Shown: piece by piece, positions 34,393-44,692 of the stretch
How the letters are laid out: the number at the start of each line of letters is the position of its first letter
How positions within the stretch are numbered: position 1 is the first letter of the stretch
Source of the DNA: Rhizomucor pusillus
Lineage: Eukaryota > Mucoromycota > Mucoromycetes > Mucorales > Lichtheimiaceae
Direction of reading: 5' to 3'
Assembly: GCA_900175165.2 (NCBI GenBank)
Contig: FWWN02000583.1
Location: 51,810 to 115,809, forward strand
DNA length: 64,000 nucleotides
Position numbers and translations under genes: made by a program
Notes under the pieces: model-generated
Told to the model about the DNA's origin: nothing
Databases searched by the model: none
What the model saw: the letters and a program-made list of their open reading frames with translations, nothing else

Positions 34393-35028
34393 ATGAGGAT
34401 AAACATTTGCGAACAACGAATATATACAGTGGATCCAACGCAAATATCGACGATTTCTACGAGCAGTAGTAGGCGACAGCAGCAGCAGCTATCCTCTTCA
34501 GCAACCGGCCGCGCCGCCTCACGAAGGTCAACGTTGAGACACACGCAAGACATTGAATATTCAATTCAAGTGCTACGATGTCTTCATCAGATCAAAGCAA
34601 TAACTCGCGAACTGCAAACTATCTGCTATTCCATACACCACATCCACCCACACGCCGCAGCAAAACTCCATCGACACTTTGAACTGTCGTACAATCGGTT
34701 CAAGCGTCTTTGCACAGCACTGATGATGATCTTAGCCAATATGGGGCATATAATCAGCAGAGATCGAATTTCGTCATTTCGAGCCGAAATCTGTGACGAA
34801 TGGCGGTTAGCAGAAGATGCAAGGCGGATTATGGACATCCATGCATCTCTTTTCCAACAAGAGCAGCAGCGACAACAGCAACAGAGTAGCGAGCATCATT
34901 ATCATCAGCATCATCACCAGCAACAGTCTGCCGCAAGTCCCATGCTATCTTCGCCAGGATACGAATCGAGTCCAACGCCGGAACCGCTCTCACCAGCTTC
35001 TTCCAGCACCATTGGATCGTTCTCGTAA
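34393..35028 (+). CDS. Unrecognised helical protein with His/Gln-rich tail
   Basis: The ATG at 34393 (MRINICEQRIYTVDPTQ) opens about 211 residues. A Ser/Thr/Gln-rich N-terminus leads into a helical core (DIEYSIQVLRCLHQIKAI, FELSYNRFKRLCTALMMI, DEWRLAEDARRIMDI). A Gln/His-rich run (near 34860-34930) and a Ser/Pro-rich end follow (ESSPTPEPLSPASSS). No catalytic motif, signal peptide or zinc ligand pattern is seen. The core could be a small helical bundle. Coding bias is clear, but the 5' end could include another exon. Confidence 0.55.
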   Translation: MRINICEQRIYTVDPTQISTISTSSSRRQQQQLSSSATGRAASRRSTLRHTQDIEYSIQVLRCLHQIKAITRELQTICYSIHHIHPHAAAKLHRHFELSYNRFKRLCTALMMILANMGHIISRDRISSFRAEICDEWRLAEDARRIMDIHASLFQQEQQRQQQQSSEHHYHQHHHQQQSAASPMLSSPGYESSPTPEPLSPASSSTIGSFS

Positions 35029-35548
35029 AAACTCCCTCTTCTTCCTTCAAATCCTTTTATATCGGACGTACTTGCCTGCTATCTCCCTCTCTTTTAGCTT
35101 TTCTCTCGAACTACGCTTTCTTTACTCCACCTTGCATATATGTACAAACCGCCAGTTAATGTATATGTATATCCTCTCTCGCGTTGGATTATGTTTGCTG
35201 AGTCGCGTGGATCCTGTAAATATGCTTCGTTTCGAAATGTACATAAAACTTGTTCTAATAAGGAGAAGTATCATCTTTGCATGAACGCAACGAATCAATG
35301 GATCAGCATCACAAAAAAAAGACCTCCGTCTCACCCCTGTGCATTTCATTGTGGATGCCAGGGAACAAGGGAGAAAGAAAAAAGGAGAAAAAAAGACGGG
35401 CATGCACCCTTTTTTCATACCATCCTTGATGCAGCTGCATAAAGTTCGATCACGTTGTTGCTTTTTCTTTTATGCGTACCGTTTTCTTTTTCTTGGTTCA
35501 TGAATAAAGTAGTGTATTTACAGGAATAAAGTAGTTAGTTTTTGTCTA
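35029..35548. other. Convergent intergenic region
   Basis: The stretch lies between the plus-strand unknown protein and the stop of the minus-strand MYND protein. It is A/T-rich with a purine run near 35368-35400 and poly(A)-signal-like AATAAA sequences near 35503 and 35525. No gene seen. Confidence 0.5.
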
Positions 35549-37237
35549 TTATTTTGCTACCGCTGCTGTCGCTTCATCATCCTTCTTGCTGCACACAGCC
35601 TTGTGGCCTGACCTCCAGTGGGTCTTTTGGCATTCTTTTGAGCAGTATGCTACACGCTGGCACTGGCCGCACTTTTTGAACTCGCCTTCTTTTTCTTCAG
35701 CCTTTGAGCAGAACATGTTTCCGCACTGACGATGCTGGATCCTTTCAGGAGCTGCTTCCTTTGCCAACTGTCGAATGAGCTTCTCCTTATCGGCAGGTGC
35801 GAGCTGTTCAAACCGTTCCAAATTCTCATTCTCCAACGTAACACGAGCCGCCATCTTCGCTCGCAATATACGTACAAGGTATGCATACGCCTCGGTCTCT
35901 CCACGGACCAGCGCAAGCTCCATGTAGTTTTGTGCCTTGTCCATGTCGTACAAACCATAGTCTTTTGATCCGAAAATAAGGCCAAGCATCAACATGGCAT
36001 CCCCGTCTCCTTGGTCGGCGGCATATTCCATAAAGTCAATGCCGGTGACAATGTATTCATCGGTATCGTTGCCAGGATTGCCAGCGTCCCGTGCGAGGCC
36101 AGGGTTCTTAGACATTAGCAGATACAAGCGGCCAAGCGCGTTTGCAGATGCTGCGAATCCCCACTGTTTGCCGCGTTCAAGATACTCCATTGCCTTTGGA
36201 ATATCCTTGAACTGTTCCGTGGCCTTGGACAGACCTTGATAGATCAGACCGAGATTGTGCGCAGAATCAGGGTATCCTGTACCACAATAGAGTCAGTGTG
36301 CGATCGCTTACTACTCACAATGCTTTTCTTTTTCTATCATCTACCTTGATCGTACGCTTTGCAGTAGTACTCGATAGCGCGTTCTATATCTTGCGTACAA
36401 CCATATCCATTCTCCAGGAAGAATCCGACCTTGTGGCAGGCCATCTAGTAGTAGACGATAACGCTCAGTCTGAGGTAGTCTGGGACATTACTTCAAGTCC
36501 TTGTTCTTCTTACCGGATTGCCCATATCAGCAGCTTTGCTGTACCACTCGAACGCGAGTTTTTTAGCATCCTGACCATCCTTCATGTTTTTGCCCTGTGC
36601 AAGCTTATCCTCTTGGTTGTACAGCGATCCGATCTGAACGGCGGCCATGCTGATGCCTTTATTGAACACGCGCTCCAGCAACTTTTTGGCACCTTCAAAG
36701 TTGGGGCTTGCAAGAGGACTCATGGATGCACGATCGTTCGCAGCTGCGTCGGGACGCACGCCGCCGTACAGGAAACTAGCCAGCAGTAAATCATGCACCG
36801 GTCCGTTCTCCTCCAAATCCAAGCCTTCCGCTGCCTTGTCGACGTTGACGCCTGATTTTGACAGGCGCTCGACGGCTTCCTGCTGTGCCTTTTCGATCAA
36901 GTTGAATTCGTCGAGATATTGCTCCTTGGCGCGTGCCAGCTAGCAAAATTAATTGTACATGTGAGTATCTTTTTCTTCTTCTTGTTATACCAGGCTTGCT
37001 ACCGAGTATACAAACCTTCTTTCCAACGCTGTTGCGCTTCTCGTACTCGGCAGCAAGCTGCTGTGCTGCCACGGGAAGGGCGGTAGGTATTTGCTTTGCA
37101 AAGTCAGGATCAGTCTCATTGTACAAAGCAACCAGCAAAGCCGATTGCTGCTGCGTCAAACCGAGAATAGCTGGGATCTCGGAAGCTGGCGTGCCGTTAA
37201 TGTCGGCTGGTGCGGATTGGTCGACTACTTGAGCCAT
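35549..37237 (-). CDS. Sel1-repeat protein with C-terminal MYND zinc finger
   Basis: Four exons (about 37016-37237, 36514-36939, 36345-36447, 35549-36276) encode about 492 residues. Sel1-like repeats are visible as AxxxGxxxxxGxx helices: FEWYSKAADMGNP, MACHKVGFFLENGYGC, AIEYYCKAYDQGYPDSAHNLGLIY, MEYLERGKQWGFAASANALGRLY and MEYAADQGDGDAMLMLGLIFG. The C-terminus is a MYND finger: CGNMFCSK, CGQCQRVAYCSKECQKTHW and HKAVC supply the Cys/His ligands. Sel1 repeats are protein-interaction scaffolds and MYND fingers bind proline-rich peptides, so an adaptor role is likely. The start (MAQVVDQSAPADI) is clear, with TATA-like sequence just upstream. The gene is divergent from SYF2, with about 510 bases between. 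Confidence 0.85.
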
Positions 37238-37748
37238 TTAGGTATAAAAACCTTGAAAAACGGGAAGAGGAAGATGGAGATTATACCCAATAAGTTTCAA
37301 GCCACTGCAACAATGCATTGCCGGCAGGAAACTATAGATGGTAGATCCCCCTCCCTCCCCTCACATAGCATCTACCTAAGATAATCACAGTAACCAGATG
37401 AGTTAAATCGAAAAACCCTGATAGAAACTGCAATGCGATCAAAAGAGATATATGTTTCCTAAATGGTGGTTTATTTAATGAATGGAAGCTTTTCGACCTT
37501 TTTTTCATGAAACTGAAGCATTCTAGATCAGCAAACCTATTCATTCATCATCGATCTATTAGATTTACGTAGTGGAGAATTTGGTTGCAATAGAGGGATC
37601 AACAAGAATGGGGAATAAAGGATAAAGTAAGTTGTCGACATTTTGGGATGACGATCTATTCGGCTGCTGCTGACTTTATCCCTTCCTGCAAAAACAGCAG
37701 CAGACACATCCCTTCCCGCTCTCCTCATACACACACATTCTTACCCAG
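37238..37748. other. Shared upstream region of the MYND protein and SYF2 genes
   Basis: This divergent promoter region holds a TATA-like TTTATACC just upstream of the minus-strand gene (complement of about 37240-37247). CT-rich sequence precedes SYF2. No gene seen. Confidence 0.5.
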
Positions 37749-38963
37749 ATGCCGCCCAAGAGAAAATCCAAAGCAGCTGCGTCCAAGAGAAAGCAAGATC
37801 CGGTAGCAGAAGATAACGATAACAGCAGCAATGTCAATGTCGAGCAAGAAAAAGCTGTAAAGAAGCTGCGTACGGAGGAAAATCAAGATGAACAACACAC
37901 TGACGATCAGCCAAAAGTCGAGCAAGAACAGACGAACGACAACGATGCAGCCAACAAAGATGAAGAAGACGAGGAGCAGGAGGAGCAACAACAGCAACAG
38001 GAAGAAGAATCGTCTGCCCAAAGCAGTTCCAGTAACAATAGCAACAGCAATGGGTCGCCGTCAAGCAGCAGCCTAGCTGAGCGAATGGCAAAGTTGAAAG
38101 AATTGAAGAGACGACGGGCAACCGAAGTCGAGCAGGGAAACCGACGAGATCGTAACCTTGAATTCCAACGAAGCAAAGAGAATCCACGCTTAGAAGCCAG
38201 GAATGCCAGAAAGCGAGAAAAAGCATTGGAACTCTTGGAGAAGCAGGTATGTGTGGGCATTTGCTATTCGTATTGTCCTTCTTTTTTTTGTGACATTGAC
38301 TCTCCCTCTCTCTCTTTTTAGAAAGCAAGAGATAACGGGGAAGATTATGAACGAAAGCAGTTTTGGAAGTACTCTGCCGAATCTGTTGAAAAGTGGAATG
38401 AAAAGATGGAGAAGAAAAAGCAGTTTGTCAACAATGGATTTACAGGTATGTTATCATTGTAAACGGGCGGGCCTTTGTAGATGACTAAATTTTATGTATT
38501 TTTAATAAGATTACGAGCAAGAGGCACACAAAAAGTATCTGCGGTTGATCGACGAGTTCAAGCCTGACTTGGCTGCATACAATGAAAAGAAGCTGGAAAG
38601 CATCGCTCGCGCGATCGCCAACGGTGAAGATCCTTCCAATATTACGAATGCGGCAAACGATCTCGACTATGGTTCTGTGGATGATAAGCCGTCCAAAGAA
38701 GCGGTTGATCGACTGGTCAAGGATGTTGAGAAACAGTGGGTGTCCCTTTTAAAAATCCAATGATTTTCTCTGACAACTAAACTCTCTCTCTCTTTGTTAG
38801 GATTCGTAAACGCGAAACCCGTTCCCGCGAGCGCAAAGAAGTCAAGGACGATATCTCTTGGATCAACGAGAAGAACCGTGTCTTCAACCAAAAGATCGCT
38901 CGTTTCTACGACAAGTATACAAAGGAAATCCGCGAGAACCTCGAAAGAGGAACGGCCTTGTAA
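37749..38963 (+). CDS. syf2: Pre-mRNA splicing factor SYF2
   Basis: Four exons (37749-38246, 38322-38445, 38510-38735, 38801-38963) encode 336 residues. An acidic Gln/Glu/Ser-rich N-terminus (with a Gln run near 37985-38005) precedes the conserved SYF2 domain: [74 protein letters not shown] and a C-terminal [20 protein letters not shown], followed by [18 protein letters not shown]2 belongs to the NineTeen/Prp19-associated spliceosome and is needed for catalytic-stage splicing and cell-cycle progression. The last intron donor is CA|GTGGGT. The match to the family is very strong. Confidence 0.95.
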
Positions 38964-39124
38964 AGTGTATATATATTTTCTGTTTTTTTTCTTCCACAAT
39001 AGCATTAAATACCATTGAGAGTCTGGTTTTCTTTTTTTTTTTACTCCTGTCTTTGATGGAGCGGATATGCCGAGTCGGCTCATCGTACTCGGTCGACTTT
39101 AGCTAGGACTGCGTGTATCGAATG

Positions 39125-39141
39125 CATATATATATATATAT
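39125..39141. repeat. TA dinucleotide repeat
   Basis: A run of about eight TA units lies in the 3' flank between the convergent SYF2 and bZIP genes. Confidence 0.6.
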
Positions 39142-39212
39142 TGCGGTTACGATGGTTTTGAGACAGAGATAATGACAAAAAGAGAAAATTACATTCGTGT
39201 GTATCGTTTTTA

Positions 39213-39959
39213 TTACTGGTCGCTTTCGTCATCATCGTCCTGTTCAATGTGGATACTCTGTTCTTGCTTTGAGTTATTAGCCGTCAAGAAGTGCTTCAGG
39301 ATCTTTGCGGCGACGGTTTTGCCTCTGAGGCGATCGTAGGTGGACCGAAGTCTAATGTTCTCGCGTTTGACATGTTCCAACTGTCTTGATAGCAGTTCGT
39401 TTTCCTTTGTCAAGGTGGTAATCATATTCCTCATTTCACCATACTGCTGGTTCTTCTTAGCCCTGTATTTTGCCGATGCAGCTTTGTTCCGTTGTCGACG
39501 CTCCTGCAGCGACAACGATCCACCAGTGGTTGGATGGCTGCTACCATTGCTGTCTTCGGTCGCCGCTACTTGATGGTGTTGATAACGGTGAGTATTTGGT
39601 GCAGGCAGAAAAAGGCGTCGCGAAGGAAGAGGCGAGAGACTCGAGCAAAGCTCGTCGTCCAGCGAGCTGCTACTGGTCGAGCTTGTTGACGATGTTGATG
39701 GATAATTAATAGCAGAGAAACAAGATGATGGCGGCGGCAGTGGTGCCGCAGCCGAGGATGGCGGAGGAGGAGCAAACAGCCTTGAATTATCACTCTCTTG
39801 ATCCAAAGGGCCCGAAATAATAGACGAGATGGCCATGGGTTTGTTACCAAGAAACGCAGTGCTAGCTTCGTTGACTACAGACATCTGAAGATACAAAGAG
39901 AATGTACAGCAAGACCAAAAGAAGGAGGAGGAGCGGGATGGCCCACCATGAAACTCCAT
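39213..39959 (-). CDS. bZIP transcription factor, Met4/Cys3-like basic region
   Basis: A single exon encodes 248 residues from the ATG at 39959, or 223 from the in-frame ATG at about 39884 (MSVVNEASTAFLG). The N-terminal two thirds are Ser/Pro-rich and disordered, suitable as an activation region. The bZIP starts near residue 155: ERRQRNKAASAKYRAKKNQQ is the DNA-contacting basic region (N-x-x-A-A-S-x-K-Y-R), followed by heptads in LTKENELLSRQLEHVKRE. The NxAASAxxRxKK signature is like fungal Met4/Cys3/Zip-type factors that control sulphur metabolism, but target genes cannot be read from sequence. The C-terminus is acidic (EQDDDDESDQ). Confidence 0.8.
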   Translation of the reverse strand: MEFHGGPSRSSSFFWSCCTFSLYLQMSVVNEASTAFLGNKPMAISSIISGPLDQESDNSRLFAPPPPSSAAAPLPPPSSCFSAINYPSTSSTSSTSSSSLDDELCSSLSPLPSRRLFLPAPNTHRYQHHQVAATEDSNGSSHPTTGGSLSLQERRQRNKAASAKYRAKKNQQYGEMRNMITTLTKENELLSRQLEHVKRENIRLRSTYDRLRGKTVAAKILKHFLTANNSKQEQSIHIEQDDDDESDQ

Positions 39960-41848
39960 TCTGCTTTTCCATTCTTTAAAAAGACCTCACGATTTGGGCG
40001 GTATAGTGGGTTCGCAAAAAGGGGTTGTAGACAATCTTTTTCACTGCTGGTCAACTTGGCGAAAAAGCATGGACACCTTGTTACTGAAACCAAACTAATA
40101 TGCATTTTTGGCTGTTAGTTGTCAAATGGTAAATGGTCATTTTCTACACAACCGGATTTTTTAAACCATTACACGCATTTGTATGTTTGTTGTATACATA
40201 CGACTATATATTTTAAGAGCACGGTATACATTTCAATCTGTTTTTCGTCGAACTTTTAGAAAAACTAAAACATCGTTCCTTAAGAGGGATCGATCGTATG
40301 TTGACTACATATCATCATTCACTCCTCCTGGGTTCCCAGCAGCGCCCCAAAGAAAAAAAAAGGAATACATCCTACTTGGCACCAGACCGTGCATGGCGTC
40401 AGGTAGTTCTTCCATCATGTTCCATCTGCCAAATTTATTTTTGTCACAAAGCCAGATGTATACGATTTCAGATTAAACAAAGTAACAGTCCAATGAGTAG
40501 TATCAATCATCATCATGTGTTATCATTAGATTTGATTTCTCGGCCTAGCAACGGCATATATGCACATCAGCTTTTTTGCAATTAGCCTTTTTGTTGCTCT
40601 TCTTCTGTGTCGTGTGGCAGTGGTGCGGCTTTCTCTAACATGTTGTTGACTGTAAAAACATGACAATCCACTCCTGATCTCTCCCACGGTAACATGGCTC
40701 CCTTCTTTCTGCTCCTCCTTTTATTGCGATAAACACCGAGCACTATGCGATGGCTTCTTGTCTCGCAACTATGTCGGCATTACGCAGCCGTTGGCTGATC
40801 CAGAAGTCGCCAAGAAAAGAAGCTGTACATTTCTGCAATTGTCCTGCAGTGAAGTGACTGCCGCAAAGAAGGGATAGACCAGGCTTATCTTGATAGTTGC
40901 CGATGAGACTTTAATCAAGTAGCTACTATACGATGCCTATTCCACGCTTTATAGCCACATTGATATGTTCCAATGTAATGATGTGCATGTTTTTGTAAAA
41001 GGTTTGAAATCGAAGCATAGTGTATATTACGAGAACAATGACAAAATGCATACAGTGTACTACAGTACTATAGATACCAAAGTCGTTAGTAATATCCAAC
41101 TGGCATCATTTGATTAGACGTTTGCTCTTATTCTTTTCCCATACTAACTGCATCGCATTCTCCACATTGGTTATTCGGCGATATTTCCTTTCCCAAACGC
41201 ATATATCCGAACGGCATCTGCCTGTGGGAGTCGTGGCACAGTCGATGTTCTTTTTTAGCTCTTGAAATTGGGCTATATTATTGTCATTTGATTAGGCGGA
41301 GTGCCAGAAATAAAATTGCATGGATGACTGTCCTACATGTCACTTTCGCCAATCCATCTAATTTCTAAGCTCTTAGATAACCGCTAGCAGCTACCGAATA
41401 GCACATTGTAAGTCAGTCGTACATAGCTAATTGTGTATAGGGTAGACGAAGAAAGAGAGAGAGAGGCAGAATCAGATTACCTGATGATGGAGGAGATGTA
41501 AAATTTTAACCAATGTTCCAGGTATCCAAAATAATTCTAGAGCTTTACCTTTTAAAGAAACGAGAAATAATGCTTTGTAGAATCCTCGGTGTAGGTGAGT
41601 AGAATCGGGTGCGTCTGTCCGACGATCTTGCAGTGTACATTTATCTACCGAAAAATGTCAATGTCTAAGCTCATGTCGCACAAGCAATCAAACGCAATTT
41701 CACGTAGATCTGTGTGCAACCGACTGTATGGTATACCGCGGTTTTCCTGGCTCAATTGGGCGTTTGCGGATATCATCCGTAAAACATATAAAGGCAGCAT
41801 CGTTTCAGGTTCGATCTACATCCTTCACTGCACAGAAAAAATAACGAT
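39960..41848. other. Gene-poor region upstream of the GH45 gene
   Basis: No gene recognised. Short open frames near 39798-40118 and 40183-40585 lack domain features. A GA-rich repeat (GAAAGAGAGAGAGAGG) occurs near 41450-41466. The last 70 bases form the GH45 promoter. Confidence 0.45.
41785..41794 (+). promoter_or_regulatory. TATA box of the GH45 endoglucanase gene
   Basis: CATATAAAGG lies about 60 bases upstream of the ATG at 41849, leaving room for a short leader. Confidence 0.5.
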
Positions 41849-43025
41849 ATGCGTCTTTCCTTTGCAGCTTCGTTGTTACTCGCAACCGTCGGCATGCAAT
41901 TGGTCTCTGCCGCCGATTGCAGCAACAAGGCTTACAGCCAATGCGGTGGCCAAAACTGGAGCGGTGAGTCATGCTGTATCTCTGGATACGAGTGCAAGCA
42001 GTTGAACGACTATTACCATCAATGCGTTCCACAAAACAGCGGTAAATGATTTAAATCTCTACGCAAAAACGCTCGCAAACTTATGAAAAACCATCGTATC
42101 CATCTAGGATCATTCTCAGGATCATCTTCCGCTGCCGCCCCATCGCACATGGCCACCAGCTCTGCACCGTCATCCTCCAAGGCTCCTTCTAGCCCTGCAT
42201 CTTCGTCCAAGACCCCCTCTTCTCCCGCCGCTTCTTCTTCTTCTTCTTCCTCCGGAAGTGGTTACAACCCTATCTCTGGCGGTGCATCCGGTGATGGTAC
42301 TACCACCCGCTACTGGGACTGCTGCAAAGCCTCGTGCAGCTGGCCTGGCAAGGCACCCGTCACCAATCCCGTCGGCACTTGCGCAAAGGATGGTGTCAAG
42401 CTTGTAGATGTTAATGTCCAGGTAAAAAGAAGAAAAAATGCTCCCTTGAAGGTAACGCGTAACAACTCACCCGTATACAGAGCGGCTGCAACGGCGGTGA
42501 GGGCTACATGTGTAACGACAACCAGCCTTGGGCCGTTGACGACAATCTTTCATACGGTTTCGCTGCTGCAAGCATCAGCGGAAAGTCCGAGAGCGATTTC
42601 TGCTGCAGTTGCTACGAGCTGACGTTCAGCTCGGGCGAGATCGAGGGCAAGAAGATGGTCGTCCAGGTCACCAACACTGGCGGCGACTTGAGCAACAACC
42701 ACTTTGACTTGCAGATCCCCGGAGGCGGTGTCGGTATCTTCAACGGATGCCAAACTCAGGTACGTCCTCGGTCGAATAAAAACATGGCTCGCCCATTTCT
42801 AACAATTCTTCTTCTTAGTGGGATGCACCCAGCGATGGCTGGGGCCAGCGCTACGGCGGTATCAGCAGCGCATCTGAATGCTCTCAGCTTCCCAAGCAAC
42901 TTCAGGATGGATGCAAGTGGCGCTTCGACTGGTTCAAGAACGCTGACAACCCCAACGTTTCCTTCAAGCAAGTATCTTGCCCCGCTGAGCTCGTCAAGAA
43001 GACTGGCTGCGAACGCACCTCCTAA
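41849..43025 (+). CDS. Secreted GH45 endo-beta-1,4-glucanase with N-terminal CBM1
   Basis: Four exons (41849-42041, 42108-42421, 42481-42759, 42819-43025) encode 330 residues. A signal peptide ([15 protein letters not shown], cleavage likely after SAA) leads into a family 1 cellulose-binding module with [15 protein letters not shown] and YHQC. A Ser/Pro/Ala-rich linker follows, probably O-glycosylated. The GH45 catalytic domain starts [14 protein letters not shown], where Asp is the catalytic base by family knowledge. It continues [29 protein letters not shown] and [13 protein letters not shown] (the acid Asp), and ends CKWRFDWF and [15 protein letters not shown]45 enzymes cut internal cellulose bonds with inversion. 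CBM1-linker-GH45 order is the one reported for Mucorales endoglucanases of the Rhizopus RCE/Mucor MCE type. Confidence 0.95.
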
Positions 43026-43254
43026 ATTTCTCCACATCCCATGCTCTTGACTCTCTTTTCCGTCGTACAACAGTAAACATTTCATTTCCTAATCTATTTT
43101 CTTCTTCCTTCCCATCTGACAAATTGACATATAAAAAAAAAAAAGACAAAAGGAATTTTTTCTTCCCTGGCTTGGAACATCATTTACACATCAAAGAATA
43201 AACAAGACTTTATAAATTATTATCGATTGCTGTTATTTCACAGAAGGTGTGTTG

Positions 43255-44223
43255 TTAGCGGGCTGGAGCTGGCCTCAAAGAAGGAGGCATGCCGCTGTCG
43301 TAAACTCGCGATCGAGGACCAATAGATCTCTTGTGGACAGGTTTGCGCTGGCGCTGCTGTTGTTGACACTGCCGTTTTCGGAAAGACGAGCGACCGTTGC
43401 TGTGTAGTGGCGGGACTTTGGGGTATGCAGCAGCTGATGGCGGCGCTGCAGTTGCTACCGCGTTGTGTCCATTCGATCGTGGTATGTTTCTGTGAGGAGG
43501 CGGGATCGGAGGCGGTAAACTGCTTCTCGGTGAGGATGGTAACACTGCTGTGCAGTTGGTTTTGGTTTTATTTGATCGAGCACGTCGAGGGGTTCTTGAC
43601 GCTATTCTCTGTTGCTGTTGATCGTGGTGCTGATCGTTGCTCGACGAAGCATTTAAAAGCGCGGTAATGCCAAGAAGCTGTGTTGATAGCATATCCTTGT
43701 TTTCTGGAAGCTATATGTAAACATTATGCTGTCAGCTATTCCGCTATATCACTAGGGACCAAGTTTGAGTGTGTACTTGCAGCAGTAATTTCTGGTTTTG
43801 TCTCCATCATCCAGCTGTGAGTCGCGCCAATGTGTCCCGTATGCTACACAAAGTTATTGGTTGGTTATCCCCGGCCCATTTCTAAAGTTGCCTTCTTCTC
43901 ACCTGAAAGTTGGTAGGTCTGCCAATGATACTTTTTGTTACCTTTTTGTACCTGACATTTCGTTTCTTGACGGAAACGCTGTGCTGCTTCTTATTTTTCT
44001 TTTGAAGTTTCGTGTTCTTTTCGGTCGTTTGCCGAGATTCTGAAACGTGCTTTTCGTTATTGATACATCCAACGGATCCGCGGTTTCTTCTCCAGATGCC
44101 ATTGCTCTTGCGTTTATTGTCGCCGCTGTGGCAACTATCGGTGACATCGTCCTCCAACGTTGCCAATTTTCTCAAATCGTCGAGACCAATTTGCTTTGCG
44201 GCTTTCGATACTGTTCCTCCCAT
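43255..44223 (-). CDS. CRIB-motif Rho/Cdc42-binding protein
   Basis: Three exons: about 43917-44223, a short one near 43795-43850, and 43255-43700. The start is MGGTVSKAAKQIGLDD; Gly2 with Ser6 fits an N-myristoylation signal. A basic Lys-rich stretch leads to the CRIB motif: SIIGRPTNFQHTGHIGATH, which matches I-S-x-P-x(2-4)-F-x-H-x-x-H-V-G and is formed across the first intron (FQ|HTGH). CRIB motifs bind GTP-loaded Cdc42/Rac. The C-terminus is Pro/Ser/Arg-rich with Gln runs and no kinase domain, so it is not a PAK. It resembles small Gic-type effectors or CRIB adaptors in organisation. Length is about 270 residues. The two halves are joined by splice-site and phase evidence only. Confidence 0.65.
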
Positions 44224-44692
44224 ATTCAAACGGCAATAAAAAGAAACAAGATAAGAATTATGAAAACAATAACAACAAATGCCCTAAGAAAATTAAGGAG
44301 TCAAGCAATTCATCGCATCTTTCGGAATCCTTTTCCAGAACGCCCGAAAAACAATTACCATTTTTGTCTTGCTCTTGATGAAAATCTGGGCCATATTCAA
44401 CAATGCTCTTCTTTTTTTTTCTCGCTGCTGTGGGGGAATTTCCTAGAATGATATATCAATCGTATATGGTTCCTCGACATCTTTCAATAAATATGGGAGG
44501 GTATTCAAGAAAATTTATTTTATCGGGGAAAAGCAATACAATGTAAATAAAGCACCAGATAGTCTTTTGTGCGTAGAGTATAGAGCATACAGATGGATAT
44601 TCTCGGAGAATGGTTCATATGCGAATTGGATAGTAAGGATTGTAAAGCGGACATATGCTTGAATTTGTAAGCCTTGGAAAGCCGGGAAGTAT
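44224..44692. other. Intergenic
   Basis: The space between the start of the CRIB gene and the end of the F-box-like gene holds A/T-rich sequence and short open frames. No gene seen. Confidence 0.4.

Noticed and set aside
39120..39145. TA repeat as a possible centromere or origin signal
   Set aside because: It is a single short microsatellite in a 3' flank with no supporting structure.
41800..41820. tRNA-like GGTTCGAT (B-box-like) sequence
   Set aside because: The rest of a B-box and any A-box or acceptor stem are missing; it lies in the GH45 leader.
43703..43790. Possible third GC donor in the CRIB gene (GCT|GCAAGT)
   Set aside because: A normal GT donor three to four bases on (GCAA|GTACAC) with acceptor CTTCCAG keeps the frame, so no GC site is needed.
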